A DNA stretch of 8,114 nt from an uncultured Methanobrevibacter sp. (GCF_937881195.1 NZ_CALGFC010000002.1:1-8114), one strand, 5' to 3'. Shown: positions 1 through 6,232, counted from the stretch's first letter. Notes: a model not told the origin generated them from the letters alone. A program made the numbers and translations.

Positions 1-135
1 TTAATAGATAATTTAATAGATAAATGAATAAATAAAAGGAATAATTAATTTAATAAATAATTAATAGAAAAAATTAATAAAAAACTAATATAATAACAAA
101 ATAATAATTAAATCTCTCTTTTTATAATTACTTTT
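1..135. other. AT-rich non-coding tail downstream of the DUF454 gene
   Basis: This stretch is almost entirely A and T and has no credible reading frame on either strand. It follows the 3' end of the minus-strand DUF454 gene, and its only recognisable content is the T-rich run listed separately as a terminator. Short repeats such as TTAATAGATAA near the left edge look like low-complexity drift. The neighbour beyond position 1 is not visible. Confidence 0.6.
66..85 (-). terminator. T-rich archaeal terminator of the katA-DUF454 unit
   Basis: Read on the minus strand, about 50 bases past the DUF454 stop codon, there are two T6 runs separated by a short A/T spacer (plus-strand A6 runs at 68-73 and 79-84). 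Archaeal RNA polymerase is known to terminate at oligo-U tracts without a required hairpin, and no stable hairpin is visible here. The assignment rests on position and T content only. Confidence 0.4.
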
Positions 136-531
136 TTAACAAACATCTTCTTTTTTACAAATAGTCTCTTTTTTAGTTTTTAAAAGTAAAATATGTGCAC
201 TAACACATATTCCTACAATAAGTAAAATTAATCTAATTATTGGACTGTTTATTATTAAAGCAGAAATAGTCAACATAAACCATAAAAATATTAAACTGTT
301 CCTTTTAACATCTAGTGGAATACCTTCTTTTTTCTTATAATTTTCTATATAACTTCCAAAGTATCTATTGCTTGAAATCCACTTTTCTGCTCTTTTTGAA
401 CTTTTCCCAAAACAGAAAAAAGCAGCTAAAATAAATGGAGTGGTCGGTAAGATTGGTAAAGCTATGCCTACTGCACCTAATCCTACTAAAACAACCCCTA
501 AGCTAAAAAACACGCTTCGTTTAGGTTCCAT
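136..531 (-). CDS. DUF454 (YbaN-like) small membrane protein
   Basis: A 131-residue integral membrane protein of the DUF454/YbaN family, whose biochemical role is unknown. The family signature is clear: LPILPTTPF at residues 25-33, followed by a hydrophobic stretch and the positively charged SSKRAEKW at 44-51. Hydrophobic segments lie at about 7-25, 31-42, 78-94 and 98-118, giving three or four membrane passes, and there is a short lysine-rich tail with two cysteines (125 and 131). The length is normal for the family. It starts 23 bases after the catalase stop on the same strand, with no convincing Shine-Dalgarno sequence of its own, so it is probably co-transcribed with katA and translated by coupling or re-initiation. 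A role in heme or oxidative-stress physiology is suggested only by this neighbour. Family assignment is confident; function is not. Confidence 0.85.
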   Translation of the reverse strand: MEPKRSVFFSLGVVLVGLGAVGIALPILPTTPFILAAFFCFGKSSKRAEKWISSNRYFGSYIENYKKKEGIPLDVKRNSLIFLWFMLTISALIINSPIIRLILLIVGICVSAHILLLKTKKETICKKEDVC

Positions 532-554
532 ATTTGCACAATTATTTAAAACAA

Positions 555-2075
555 TTAAATTTTTTCATTTTTTGTGGCTTCAACTCTTTCTTCTTGAGTC
601 ATTTCAGAAAGATTTTTAACTTTGGATATATCAAGTCCAATTCCCTCAGCTACACGTGTTCCATATTCTGGTTCTGCTTTGTAGAAAAGAGCACATTGTC
701 TATATTGAATTCTTTCTTGGGCATTTCCTAAGTGTACAACTATATTATATACTAGATGATCCTTATCCTCATCATTTAAAACTCTTCTCCAAAGTTCACC
801 TGTTTGGAAAAAGTCAACATCTTCAACTGGCCTTGGGTGTCTATTAATTTCCGCTTTCAATTCTATAGTTGGTGGAGTAACTGTTTCATCTACTTCTGGC
901 CCATCAAATGAATTTGGATAGTAATTAGGCCCACTTCCTCCATTATCTGTGACTGTCATCGGCCCGTCTCTTTGATAGGTGTTTACTTCAGTATTTTTTG
1001 CCCTGTTTATTGGAATTTGGTGATGATTTGGACCTAGTCTATGCCTTTGAGTGTCTTCATAAGAAAATAACCTTCCTTGCAAAAGTCTGTCTGGTGAAGG
1101 TCCAATTCCTGGAACAAAATTTGAAGGTGCGAATGCAACCTGTTCAACTTCAGCAAAGAAATTTTCTGGATTTTTATTTAAAACTAATTTTCCTAGAGGA
1201 ATTAATGGATAATCTCCATGGAACCAAACTTTTGTTACATCAAATGGATCAAATTCATATTTTTCTGCTTCTTCTGGAGTCATTATTTGGACATAAACAT
1301 TCCATTCTGGATAATTTCCCTCTTCAATAGCATTAAATAGATCTTCTACAGCATGATCTGGATTTTCACCGCACATTTTAACTGCTTCATCATTTGTTAA
1401 GTTTTTTATTCCTTGCGCTGTTTTAAAATGATATTTTACCCATACATATTCATTTTTCTCATTATACCACATAAATGTATGACTTCCAAAACAATCCATA
1501 TGTCTGAAATTTTTTGGAGTTCCTCTATCTGTAAATAAAAATGTTGCTTGATGTATTGATTCAGGTGTTAAGGACATAAAATCCCAAAACATATCTGCAT
1601 CAGCCAAGTTATTTTTTGGATTTCTCTTTTGAGTATGTATAAAATCTGGGAATTTTATTGCATCTCTAATAAAGAAAATTGGAGTATTATTTCCAACAAG
1701 ATCGTAATTTCCTTCTTCAGTGTAATATTTCATAGCAGTTCCACGAGGATCTCTTTTTGCATCAGCAGAACCTCTTTCTCCCCCAACGGTAGAGAATCTT
1801 ATAAAAACCTCAGTTTTTTTACCAACTTCTGAAAGAAATTTAGCTCTAGTATATTTTGAAAGGTCATTTGTAACTTCAAAATATCCATAAGCCCCAGTTC
1901 CTTTCGCATGAACGACTCTTTCCGGTATTCTTTCTCTACCGAAATGCGCAAGTTTCTCAGTTAAATGAGAATCTCCTAACATTGTATAATTTGATCCTTT
2001 ACCTGTGGTAATGGATGCCTGATCATTAGGTACAGGAATTCCTTTATTTGTTGTGAATTTTTTTTTATTTGACAT
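555..2075 (-). CDS. katA: Monofunctional heme catalase (small-subunit type)
   Basis: Catalase of 506 residues converting 2 H2O2 to 2 H2O and O2 in the cytoplasm. The length fits small-subunit (clade 3-like) catalases; large-subunit enzymes exceed 700 residues. All key residues are present: catalytic His56 in RVVHAKGTGAYG, Ser95 in RFSTV, distal Asn129 in DLVGNNTP, and the proximal heme-ligand signature RLFSYEDTQ (335-343) with Arg335 and ligand Tyr339. The spacing His56-Asn129-Tyr339 equals that of bovine catalase (75-148-358). No signal peptide is seen. The chosen ATG is preceded by AGATGAT, one mismatch from the methanogen Shine-Dalgarno AGGTGAT, and gives the usual short N-terminal arm. 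The DUF454 gene follows 23 bases downstream. Methanobrevibacter catalase is known as heme-dependent on an external supply, which makes this gene unusual in context. Bacterial origin is plausible but not tested. Confidence 0.97.
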   Translation of the reverse strand: MSNKKKFTTNKGIPVPNDQASITTGKGSNYTMLGDSHLTEKLAHFGRERIPERVVHAKGTGAYGYFEVTNDLSKYTRAKFLSEVGKKTEVFIRFSTVGGERGSADAKRDPRGTAMKYYTEEGNYDLVGNNTPIFFIRDAIKFPDFIHTQKRNPKNNLADADMFWDFMSLTPESIHQATFLFTDRGTPKNFRHMDCFGSHTFMWYNEKNEYVWVKYHFKTAQGIKNLTNDEAVKMCGENPDHAVEDLFNAIEEGNYPEWNVYVQIMTPEEAEKYEFDPFDVTKVWFHGDYPLIPLGKLVLNKNPENFFAEVEQVAFAPSNFVPGIGPSPDRLLQGRLFSYEDTQRHRLGPNHHQIPINRAKNTEVNTYQRDGPMTVTDNGGSGPNYYPNSFDGPEVDETVTPPTIELKAEINRHPRPVEDVDFFQTGELWRRVLNDEDKDHLVYNIVVHLGNAQERIQYRQCALFYKAEPEYGTRVAEGIGLDISKVKNLSEMTQEERVEATKNEKI

Positions 2076-2104
2076 TTTATCATCTTGTTTGTGATTTGTT
2101 TTTG

Positions 2105-2116
2105 TATATTAATATA
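2105..2116. promoter_or_regulatory. 12-bp perfect palindrome at the likely katA transcription start
   Basis: TATATTAATATA is a perfect palindrome. It sits about where transcription from the TATA element at 2123-2135 would begin, a position where a bound repressor would block initiation. In DNA this AT-rich, a 12-bp A/T palindrome can arise by chance, so the operator reading is tentative. Confidence 0.25.
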
Positions 2117-2122
2117 TTACTA

Positions 2123-2135
2123 CTAAAATATATAA
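2123..2135 (-). promoter_or_regulatory. Candidate TATA box of katA
   Basis: On the minus strand the sequence reads TTATATATTTTAG, preceded by an A-rich stretch that could serve as BRE. It lies 48-60 bases upstream of the katA ATG. With the usual 22-27 base distance to the start site this predicts a leader of roughly 25-35 bases containing the AGATGAT ribosome binding site (2078-2084). Many similar A/T words occur nearby, so the choice is not certain. Confidence 0.4.
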
Positions 2136-2308
2136 TTTTTTAATTAAATTTTTTAATAGGTTTTTTATTAAATTTTATTTATAGTATAATTAAATTCAAA
2201 TAATATAATTCTTATATTTTTTTTAAGTACTTATTTTCATTTTTAAAACATGAGATAATAAACAAAAAATTCTAATAATAGTTAAAAAATAATAAAAAAC
2301 GAAATAAA

Positions 2309-2373
2309 ATCATATTAATTATTAATATATAAATTATTAATATATGAACTATTAAAATATTAATTAATATGAT
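2309..2373. repeat. 13-bp perfect inverted repeat enclosing three 15-bp iterons
   Basis: The left arm at 2309-2321 (ATCATATTAATTA) is the exact reverse complement of the right arm at 2361-2373 (TAATTAATATGAT). Between and partly overlapping the arms are three head-to-tail 15-bp units at 2316-2330, 2331-2345 and 2346-2360. The first two are identical over 14 bases (AATTATTAATATAT), and the third differs from the second at three positions. The layout resembles an iteron or multi-operator site able to form a cruciform. It lies about 235 bp upstream of the katA start, and no known motif is recognised in it. Confidence 0.6.
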
Positions 2374-2530
2374 ATTAATTTTTGGTATGGAAATTATCAG
2401 AATAATTATTAAAATAAATTAAAATAACTAGAAATTAAAAAATTAAATTGAACAACACATTTATTAGGAAATTATAAACAGTTTAGGGACTTATAATCAA
2501 ATAATTGTTTATTTTATTTTGTTTTACTGG

Positions 2531-2551
2531 TATACAATATATGTATTTTAT
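2531..2551. promoter_or_regulatory. Invariant dyad core, copy 1 of 3
   Basis: This 21-bp stretch is identical to 2729-2749 and 2928-2948. It contains ATACAATATATGTAT, a dyad with 5-bp arms ATACA/TGTAT around a 5-bp A/T centre, followed by TTTTAT. The symmetry suits a dimeric DNA-binding protein. The perfect identity stands out against diverged flanks in the same units. The binding protein is unknown. Confidence 0.45.
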
Positions 2552-2728
2552 GAAATATTTTTCATTAGTTTTTCATGATATTGTATCATATTAGTATATT
2601 TTTTATTATATTATCCTGCTTAATTACTAATTATTTTCTTTCAATAGTAAAATAGACAAAATATAATTTGTATATTTAATTATAAAGATATATAAATATT
2701 TATTTAGTTGTTTATTTTGTTTTAGATA

Positions 2729-2749
2729 TATACAATATATGTATTTTAT
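2729..2749. promoter_or_regulatory. Invariant dyad core, copy 2 of 3
   Basis: Same 21-bp core as at 2531 and 2928. In this unit the bases just outside differ: GATA instead of ACTGG upstream, and AAAATATTTTG instead of GAAATATTTTT downstream. This marks the limits of the conserved element. Confidence 0.45.
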
Positions 2750-2927
2750 AAAATATTTTGAATTGGGTTTTTGGTTATTAAATCATATTAGTATAATTTT
2801 TAATATAATTTTTCATGCCTAATTATTAATAATTTTCTTTTAATAATAAAATGGATATAATAAAATTTATATATTTTATTATAAACTTAGAAAAATATTT
2901 ATTTTGTTCTTTATTTTGATTTACTGG

Positions 2928-2948
2928 TATACAATATATGTATTTTAT
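2928..2948. promoter_or_regulatory. Invariant dyad core, copy 3 of 3
   Basis: Same 21-bp core. Copies 1 and 3 also share TTTACTGG upstream and GAAATATTTTT downstream, so they are more like each other than either is to copy 2. This copy lies about 240 bp upstream of the 95-codon gene. Confidence 0.45.
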
Positions 2949-3084
2949 GAAATATTTTTAATAATGTTTTATATTATTTTGGTACTTTTTAGTATAATTA
3001 ACCATACTTAATTAAGTGAAATTATCATAATAATAGTAAAATAAATAGAATAAAATTTATATAATTAATTAAGGAGATAGAAAA

Positions 3085-3111
3085 ATGTATTTTATTGTTA
3101 TAATTAAATAG
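3085..3111 (+). CDS. Possible 8-codon leader peptide with strong Shine-Dalgarno
   Basis: AAGGAGA at 3071-3077 lies 7 bases before an ATG that opens an 8-codon frame (MYFIVIIK) closed by TAG. This is the best ribosome binding site in the whole 1.1-kb spacer. The frame sits at the end of the third 199-bp unit. In unit 2 the matching place reads ACTTAGAAAAATATTT, so neither the Shine-Dalgarno nor the ATG is present there. It could be a leader peptide for the gene at 3191, the remnant of a lost gene, or chance. There is no sequence evidence of peptide function. Confidence 0.25.
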   Translation: MYFIVIIK

Positions 3112-3123
3112 TTTTTTATAACT

Positions 3124-3131
3124 TTTAAATA
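3124..3131 (+). promoter_or_regulatory. Candidate TATA box of the 95-codon gene
   Basis: TTTAAATA matches the methanogen TATA consensus and lies 60 bases before the ATG at 3191, which would give a leader of about 35 bases. Such words are common in this AT-rich spacer, so support is weak. Confidence 0.3.
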
Positions 3132-3190
3132 AAATATATTAACTTTGATTTTAAATTTTTATAACTGATATACTATTAGAGGGTAATTAT

Positions 3191-3478
3191 ATGTATGTAA
3201 ATATAGGAAATGGTCATGCTGAAACACATTTAGAGTTTATAAAGGTTTTAAATGTGAGAATAGAAGAAAGAGATCCTTTAAAACCAGTTTTTGATGAGTT
3301 GCCTTTTTTAGCAAATTTTGAAAATGAAGATGATTATCTTAAACTTGTTGATTATGGAGTATTCCACATCGAATTAGAACATGGTAAAATATTAGTTGAT
3401 TGTAAATTAAATAATAAAATAAAGTTTATTGATGAAAATACTGATGTAGAAGGTTATTATAGTTATTCTAAATTATAA
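3191..3478 (+). CDS. Small acidic protein of unknown function
   Basis: A 95-residue soluble protein that I do not recognise. It is acidic, with many Glu and Asp residues, and has no signal peptide, transmembrane segment, cysteine or metal-binding motif. Residues 1-30 look mixed alpha/beta, 38-55 are strongly acidic (NFENEDDYLKLVDYG), and 56-75 look like two beta strands (VFHIELEHGKILVDCKL has one internal Cys, the only one). It is likely a real gene: AGAGGG lies 7 bases before the ATG, codon use is sensible against a spacer full of stop codons, and a hairpin terminator follows. It stands alone, convergent with hisH and downstream of the tandem repeat array. A genus-restricted cytoplasmic protein is the safest description. 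Confidence 0.7.
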   Translation: MYVNIGNGHAETHLEFIKVLNVRIEERDPLKPVFDELPFLANFENEDDYLKLVDYGVFHIELEHGKILVDCKLNNKIKFIDENTDVEGYYSYSKL

Positions 3479-3606
3479 TCTCTTTTTATCATGTATTATT
3501 TCAATAAATTAGGTCTTTAATATAATTTATTGGCCTTTTAATTAAAATAATTCTTTTTTCTTTATGTCTTATTTGGATATATTCTCATTTTTTACATATT
3601 TAATTT
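3479..3606. other. Convergent spacer between the 95-codon gene and hisH
   Basis: A 128-bp spacer separating two genes that end facing each other. It holds a hairpin (3502-3532) and T-rich runs such as TTCTTTTTTCTTT around 3550, suitable for ending plus-strand transcription. No gene is seen. Confidence 0.6.
3502..3532. terminator. Hairpin terminator between convergent genes
   Basis: CAATAAATTA (3502-3511) pairs perfectly with TAATTTATTG (3523-3532) around an 11-base loop. On the plus strand GGCCTTTTAATT follows directly, then a T-rich run further on. It lies 23 bases after the stop of the 95-codon gene and about 75 bases past the hisH stop, so it could act in both directions. The stem is A/T-rich and only moderately stable. 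Confidence 0.5.
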
Positions 3607-4224
3607 TTATAATTTCATTGAAACAAAATTTTTAAGCATTTTAAGACCAGAAGGCCCACTTTTTTCAGGGTGGAACTGTGTTGCAAATACATTGTTTTGG
3701 TGTAAAACTGCTGTAACATCAAACCCATATTCTGTAGTTCCTGATATTACTTCTTCATCTTCTGGTGATGCATAATACGAGTGAACAAAATAGAAATAAT
3801 CTTTATCTATGCCATCTATAATAGAACAACTTTTTTCCCGTTCACATAATGTCATATCAAGGCGATTCCAACCCATGTGTGGAATTTTTAGACCGTTTTC
3901 AGCTGGAAGTTTTTTAACTTCTCCTTTAAAAATATCTAAACCCTTAATTCCTGGTGTTTCTTCACTTTTTGATAGTAATGCCTGTAATCCTAAACAAACT
4001 CCTAAAAATGGTTTGCCGTCGGATATATGTTCTGTTATGATTTTTTTATAGGGTTCAATATTATTCATAATTTGTCCAAATGCACCAACCCCTGGTAAAA
4101 CAAGATATTTTGCATTAGATATCTCTTCAGGATTATTAGTGATATTTGATTTTATATTAATTTTAGAAAACCCATTAGAAATACTCCTTAGATTTCCACT
4201 TCCATAATCAATAATTGTAATCAT
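3607..4224 (-). CDS. hisH: Imidazole glycerol phosphate synthase, glutaminase subunit
   Basis: HisH, 205 residues, is the class I glutamine amidotransferase subunit of imidazole glycerol phosphate synthase. It hydrolyses glutamine and channels ammonia to HisF, which converts PRFAR to imidazole glycerol phosphate and AICAR in histidine synthesis. The triad is complete: nucleophile Cys77 in FLGVCLGLQ, and His185 and Glu187 in TQFHPEKSGPSG. The oxyanion-strand motif PGVGAFG (44-50), the conserved PHMGWN (115-120) and FVHSYY (146-151) are intact, and IIDYGSGN at 4-11 is the usual N-terminus. An AAAGGT ribosome binding site sits 6 bases before the ATG. It starts 22 bases after cfbD on the same strand and is probably co-transcribed. 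No other his gene is in view, so HisF must be encoded elsewhere. Confidence 0.97.
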   Translation of the reverse strand: MITIIDYGSGNLRSISNGFSKINIKSNITNNPEEISNAKYLVLPGVGAFGQIMNNIEPYKKIITEHISDGKPFLGVCLGLQALLSKSEETPGIKGLDIFKGEVKKLPAENGLKIPHMGWNRLDMTLCEREKSCSIIDGIDKDYFYFVHSYYASPEDEEVISGTTEYGFDVTAVLHQNNVFATQFHPEKSGPSGLKMLKNFVSMKL

Positions 4225-4246
4225 GATGTAACCTTTTTTACTTTTC

Positions 4247-5338
4247 TTATTTATTTTTATCCCAATTACTAATAGTTCTAATCATCATACCAAAGTCAGA
4301 GTCCACTATTTTAGAAGTACCGAGTGTTTTTGAGTGGGCATCTAACTCAGCTACCACATAATCGTATCCCAATTCTCTTAAAGGTTCAACGAGTCTCGGA
4401 CCATCTGTAACAGCTATTGTTTCTATTTTTGGATTAATATCTTCAATTTTCAATGCATGTGGAACTCCAATAACTATAACTAAGTCAAAATTATTTTCTT
4501 TCAATATATCTTCAGCTTTTTTGGGAGTGATCGGATATTCATCTAATCCTCCAGTAATATAATCAATAGATATTCCATTTTTTTCTAATTCTTTAGTTAT
4601 ATTTTTGGCATGTTCTCTTATTCTAGGAAGTCCAATATTTTTATCAAGATTAGCTATAATTTTTGGTTGGTTTTCTTTGTTTATACTTTTGAAATCAACA
4701 TTTAAAACATCTGCAAACAAATAACTGGTTTCTTTTTTTGCATTAAGTACGAATGCTACTTTTTTACCTTCTTTAAGATTTTTCAAGACTATTTTTGCCA
4801 CTTCTTCTTTATTATCTCCAAAATTTGGTCTTATGTATTTTCCTTTAGCCATCCCCCTTGTTTTTTCAATTTTAGTTGCTAATTTAAGCATATTTATTTG
4901 TCTATTGGCTTCTTTTTCTGGAATCACTCCATATTTACTAGCTACCTCTAATACAGCTATTGCTCCTTCAGTATTATCTCCTTCACCAAATCCTCCATGA
5001 GATTCTACAGGTAATACTATTGCTTCTGTTTCAACATTCTCAATAGCTTCTTTAAGATCTTCACCTATTATCATACTTGCACAAGTTCCAACTATTCCAA
5101 CTAATTTTGGATTGAACATTTCATTTGCCTTTTTAAGAGTCTCTTCTAGTTTATCACTAGCTCCAAATATAAAATCATTTTCTGCCATTGCTGTTGTCAA
5201 TACTCTAACTCCATCACTTTCAAGAAGTCTTCCAGTTCTAAAACAACAGCCATGAGGGCCATGCATTATTATAACATCAGCATTAAGATCTCTCAATGTA
5301 TAAAGTGAAGCAGCTATTGGGCTTGGTCTTGGATGCAT
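4247..5338 (-). CDS. cfbD: Ni-sirohydrochlorin a,c-diamide reductive cyclase, catalytic subunit CfbD
   Basis: CfbD, 363 residues, is a NifD-like protein of the nitrogenase/protochlorophyllide reductase superfamily. With the NifH-like ATPase CfbC it reduces Ni-sirohydrochlorin a,c-diamide by several electrons and forms the gamma-lactam ring, giving seco-F430, the step before coenzyme F430. The N-terminus MHPRPSPIAASLYTLRDL is characteristic, which supports the start, as does AAAGGAGAT placed just before the ATG. Cysteines that can hold the intersubunit 4Fe-4S cluster are at 31/32 (HGPHGCCFRTGR) and 86 (GTCASMIIGEDL), and VPVESHGGFGEGDN-like glycine-rich sequence lies at 110-122. The nitrogenase P- and M-cluster architecture is not expected in this short family. 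It heads the pair cfbD-hisH; cfbC is not in view. Confidence 0.95.
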   Translation of the reverse strand: MHPRPSPIAASLYTLRDLNADVIIMHGPHGCCFRTGRLLESDGVRVLTTAMAENDFIFGASDKLEETLKKANEMFNPKLVGIVGTCASMIIGEDLKEAIENVETEAIVLPVESHGGFGEGDNTEGAIAVLEVASKYGVIPEKEANRQINMLKLATKIEKTRGMAKGKYIRPNFGDNKEEVAKIVLKNLKEGKKVAFVLNAKKETSYLFADVLNVDFKSINKENQPKIIANLDKNIGLPRIREHAKNITKELEKNGISIDYITGGLDEYPITPKKAEDILKENNFDLVIVIGVPHALKIEDINPKIETIAVTDGPRLVEPLRELGYDYVVAELDAHSKTLGTSKIVDSDFGMMIRTISNWDKNK

Positions 5339-5340
5339 TT

Positions 5341-5350
5341 TATCTCCTTT
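5341..5350 (-). promoter_or_regulatory. Strong ribosome binding site of cfbD
   Basis: The minus strand reads AAAGGAGATA followed by AAATG, with five bases between GGAG and the ATG. It fixes the cfbD start and is among the strongest Shine-Dalgarno matches in the window. Confidence 0.75.
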
Positions 5351-6175
5351 TTAATATATTTTAAGAAATAATTAGTTTTATTAAGTTATTATTTAATAAT
5401 TTATCTTTTTTAAAGTTATTTATGAAATTATTATTTAAACTTAAATTTTCATTATTTAACTCATTATTTAATAAATTTTGCTAATTTTGATGTAAATCTT
5501 TATTTTTACACTTGAAATTAACCTCTGTAATATCAAATATGATTTTTTTATTACTATTTCTGTAAAATATTAATTTCTTATATAATCACTAATCATTGGC
5601 AGTTATTTTTTCTTTATTCCTAAGCTTTCCTAAAATTAAAAGCTTGTAAAAAATATTGGGCTATGGTATTTTGTTTATTTATATTTCAAAATTTTGATAA
5701 TTGTTCAATTCATCAATAATTATTTCTTATTCTACCACGATTTTTTTTGATATTTTTCGTTTATTTATTCATTAATTGATTATTAATTGCCTTAATAACT
5801 TATAATATCTTTTTTAGTTTAGCATAATCTAATAAATCTTTTTTATGTCATTTTTTTATTACTATTAAATATTTTATCATCAAAACATTTATATATTAAT
5901 AATTTTATATAATCGTTAGTAAATATAATAATTGTTCTTTTTTATTTTTTCAATGTTATATTTAGGAAAATATTATAATTATTGGGTAATATTTTCTCTA
6001 TTGAAAAATATGTATGATAAAAATTAATGTTATATATAAAAAATTAATATTGTTGTTAAAATTAATATTATGAATTTTAACAATTATATTACAACATAAA
6101 TGCTAAATATTTTAATTAAATTGTTTTTTTTTTATTGAATATTCTATATCATTTACTTATATAATGAATCAATTT

Positions 6176-6183
6176 TTTATATA
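6176..6183 (+). promoter_or_regulatory. TATA box of the adhesin-like gene
   Basis: TTTATATA is a full match to the methanogen TATA consensus. Transcription should begin about 22-27 bases later, near 6205, leaving about 28 bases of leader before the CTG at 6233 and only about 13 before the TTG at 6218. The G-rich ribosome binding site at 6220-6227 would lie inside this leader. Confidence 0.5.
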
Positions 6184-6219
6184 CTTTTTTTAATCATTTT
6201 ACGGCATTACTAGAGAATT

Positions 6220-6227
6220 GGGGGGAA
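6220..6227 (+). promoter_or_regulatory. G-rich ribosome binding site that decides the adhesin start
   Basis: GGGGGGAA is the only G6 run in a region of nearly pure A/T. It lies 5-7 bases before CTG 6233, the right spacing for that codon. It is inside or after the alternative TTG 6218, which has no Shine-Dalgarno before it. The match to GGAGG is imperfect and would rely on G-U pairs. Confidence 0.45.
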
Positions 6228-6232
6228 TTATT

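Larger units (their letters stand above)
2505..3100. repeat. Three tandem copies of a ~199-bp non-coding unit
   Basis: A degenerate tandem array of three units, roughly 2505-2702, 2703-2901 and 2902-3100. The best register marker is a 21-bp core identical in all three at 2531-2551, 2729-2749 and 2928-2948, spaced 198 and 199 bp apart. Other parts also align: a T-rich lead-in (TTGTTTATTTT at 2505 and 2708), ATATTAGTATA near the middle, a (T)AGTAAAATA/ATAAAATGG stretch, a TATA-like word (TTTGTATA, then TTTATATA at 2866 and 3056), and a tail ending AGAAAAAT. The rest is visibly diverged with small indels. Conserved cores inside diverged units suggest selection on a DNA or RNA element. Confidence 0.8.
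2076..3190. other. 1.1-kb repeat-rich non-coding block between katA and the orphan gene
   Basis: A divergent spacer between the katA start and the 95-codon gene. No conserved protein is recognised in it on either strand. It is extremely AT-rich but not featureless. From left to right it holds a katA TATA element and palindrome, three 15-bp iterons inside a 13-bp inverted repeat (2309-2373), three tandem units of about 199 bp (about 2505-3100), and an 8-codon frame with a strong Shine-Dalgarno sequence at 3085. A further stretch at about 2390-2430 resembles the GAAATTATCA...AATAAT part of the third unit and may be a decayed fragment of the array. Confidence 0.75.
5339..6232. other. 0.9-kb divergent spacer between cfbD and the adhesin gene
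   Basis: This holds the leader regions of two divergent genes and no gene that I can support. For cfbD, TTTAAATA on the minus strand at 5432-5439 is one possible TATA element with a leader of about 70 bases, but there are several alternatives. The word ATTATTTAA recurs four times between about 5388 and 5471. A 7-bp stem AAGCTTT/AAAGCTT (5622-5645, 10-base loop) is the clearest hairpin. Long T runs (5725-5760, 6123-6133) are present. The adhesin promoter lies at the right end. Confidence 0.6.

Noticed and set aside
998..1832. Plus-strand open frames opposite katA
   Set aside because: They lie antisense to a gene with full catalase motifs, have no family resemblance and no ribosome binding sites.
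2850..3011. A 54-codon open frame across the third dyad core, rich in Phe, Ile, Tyr and Leu, resembling a small hydrophobic toxin peptide
   Set aside because: It has no ATG or GTG start and no ribosome binding site. The same frame is broken by stops in unit 2 (TAG before the core, TGA after it) and in unit 1. Very AT-rich DNA yields such hydrophobic translations by default.
2505..3100. CRISPR array
   Set aside because: The repeated element recurs only three times at about 199-bp spacing and the intervening sequence is itself homologous between units, so it is a long tandem repeat without unique spacers.
2105..3100. Chromosomal replication origin
   Set aside because: There are iterons and AT-rich DNA, but no Orc1/Cdc6 gene and no recognisable origin recognition box with its G-rich element is visible. 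The composition is not distinctive in this genome.
5622..5645. AAGCTTT/AAAGCTT hairpin as a terminator or small RNA
   Set aside because: It is a single 7-bp stem with a 10-base loop in the middle of a divergent spacer, with no T tract directly after it and no gene ending nearby, so no function can be assigned.
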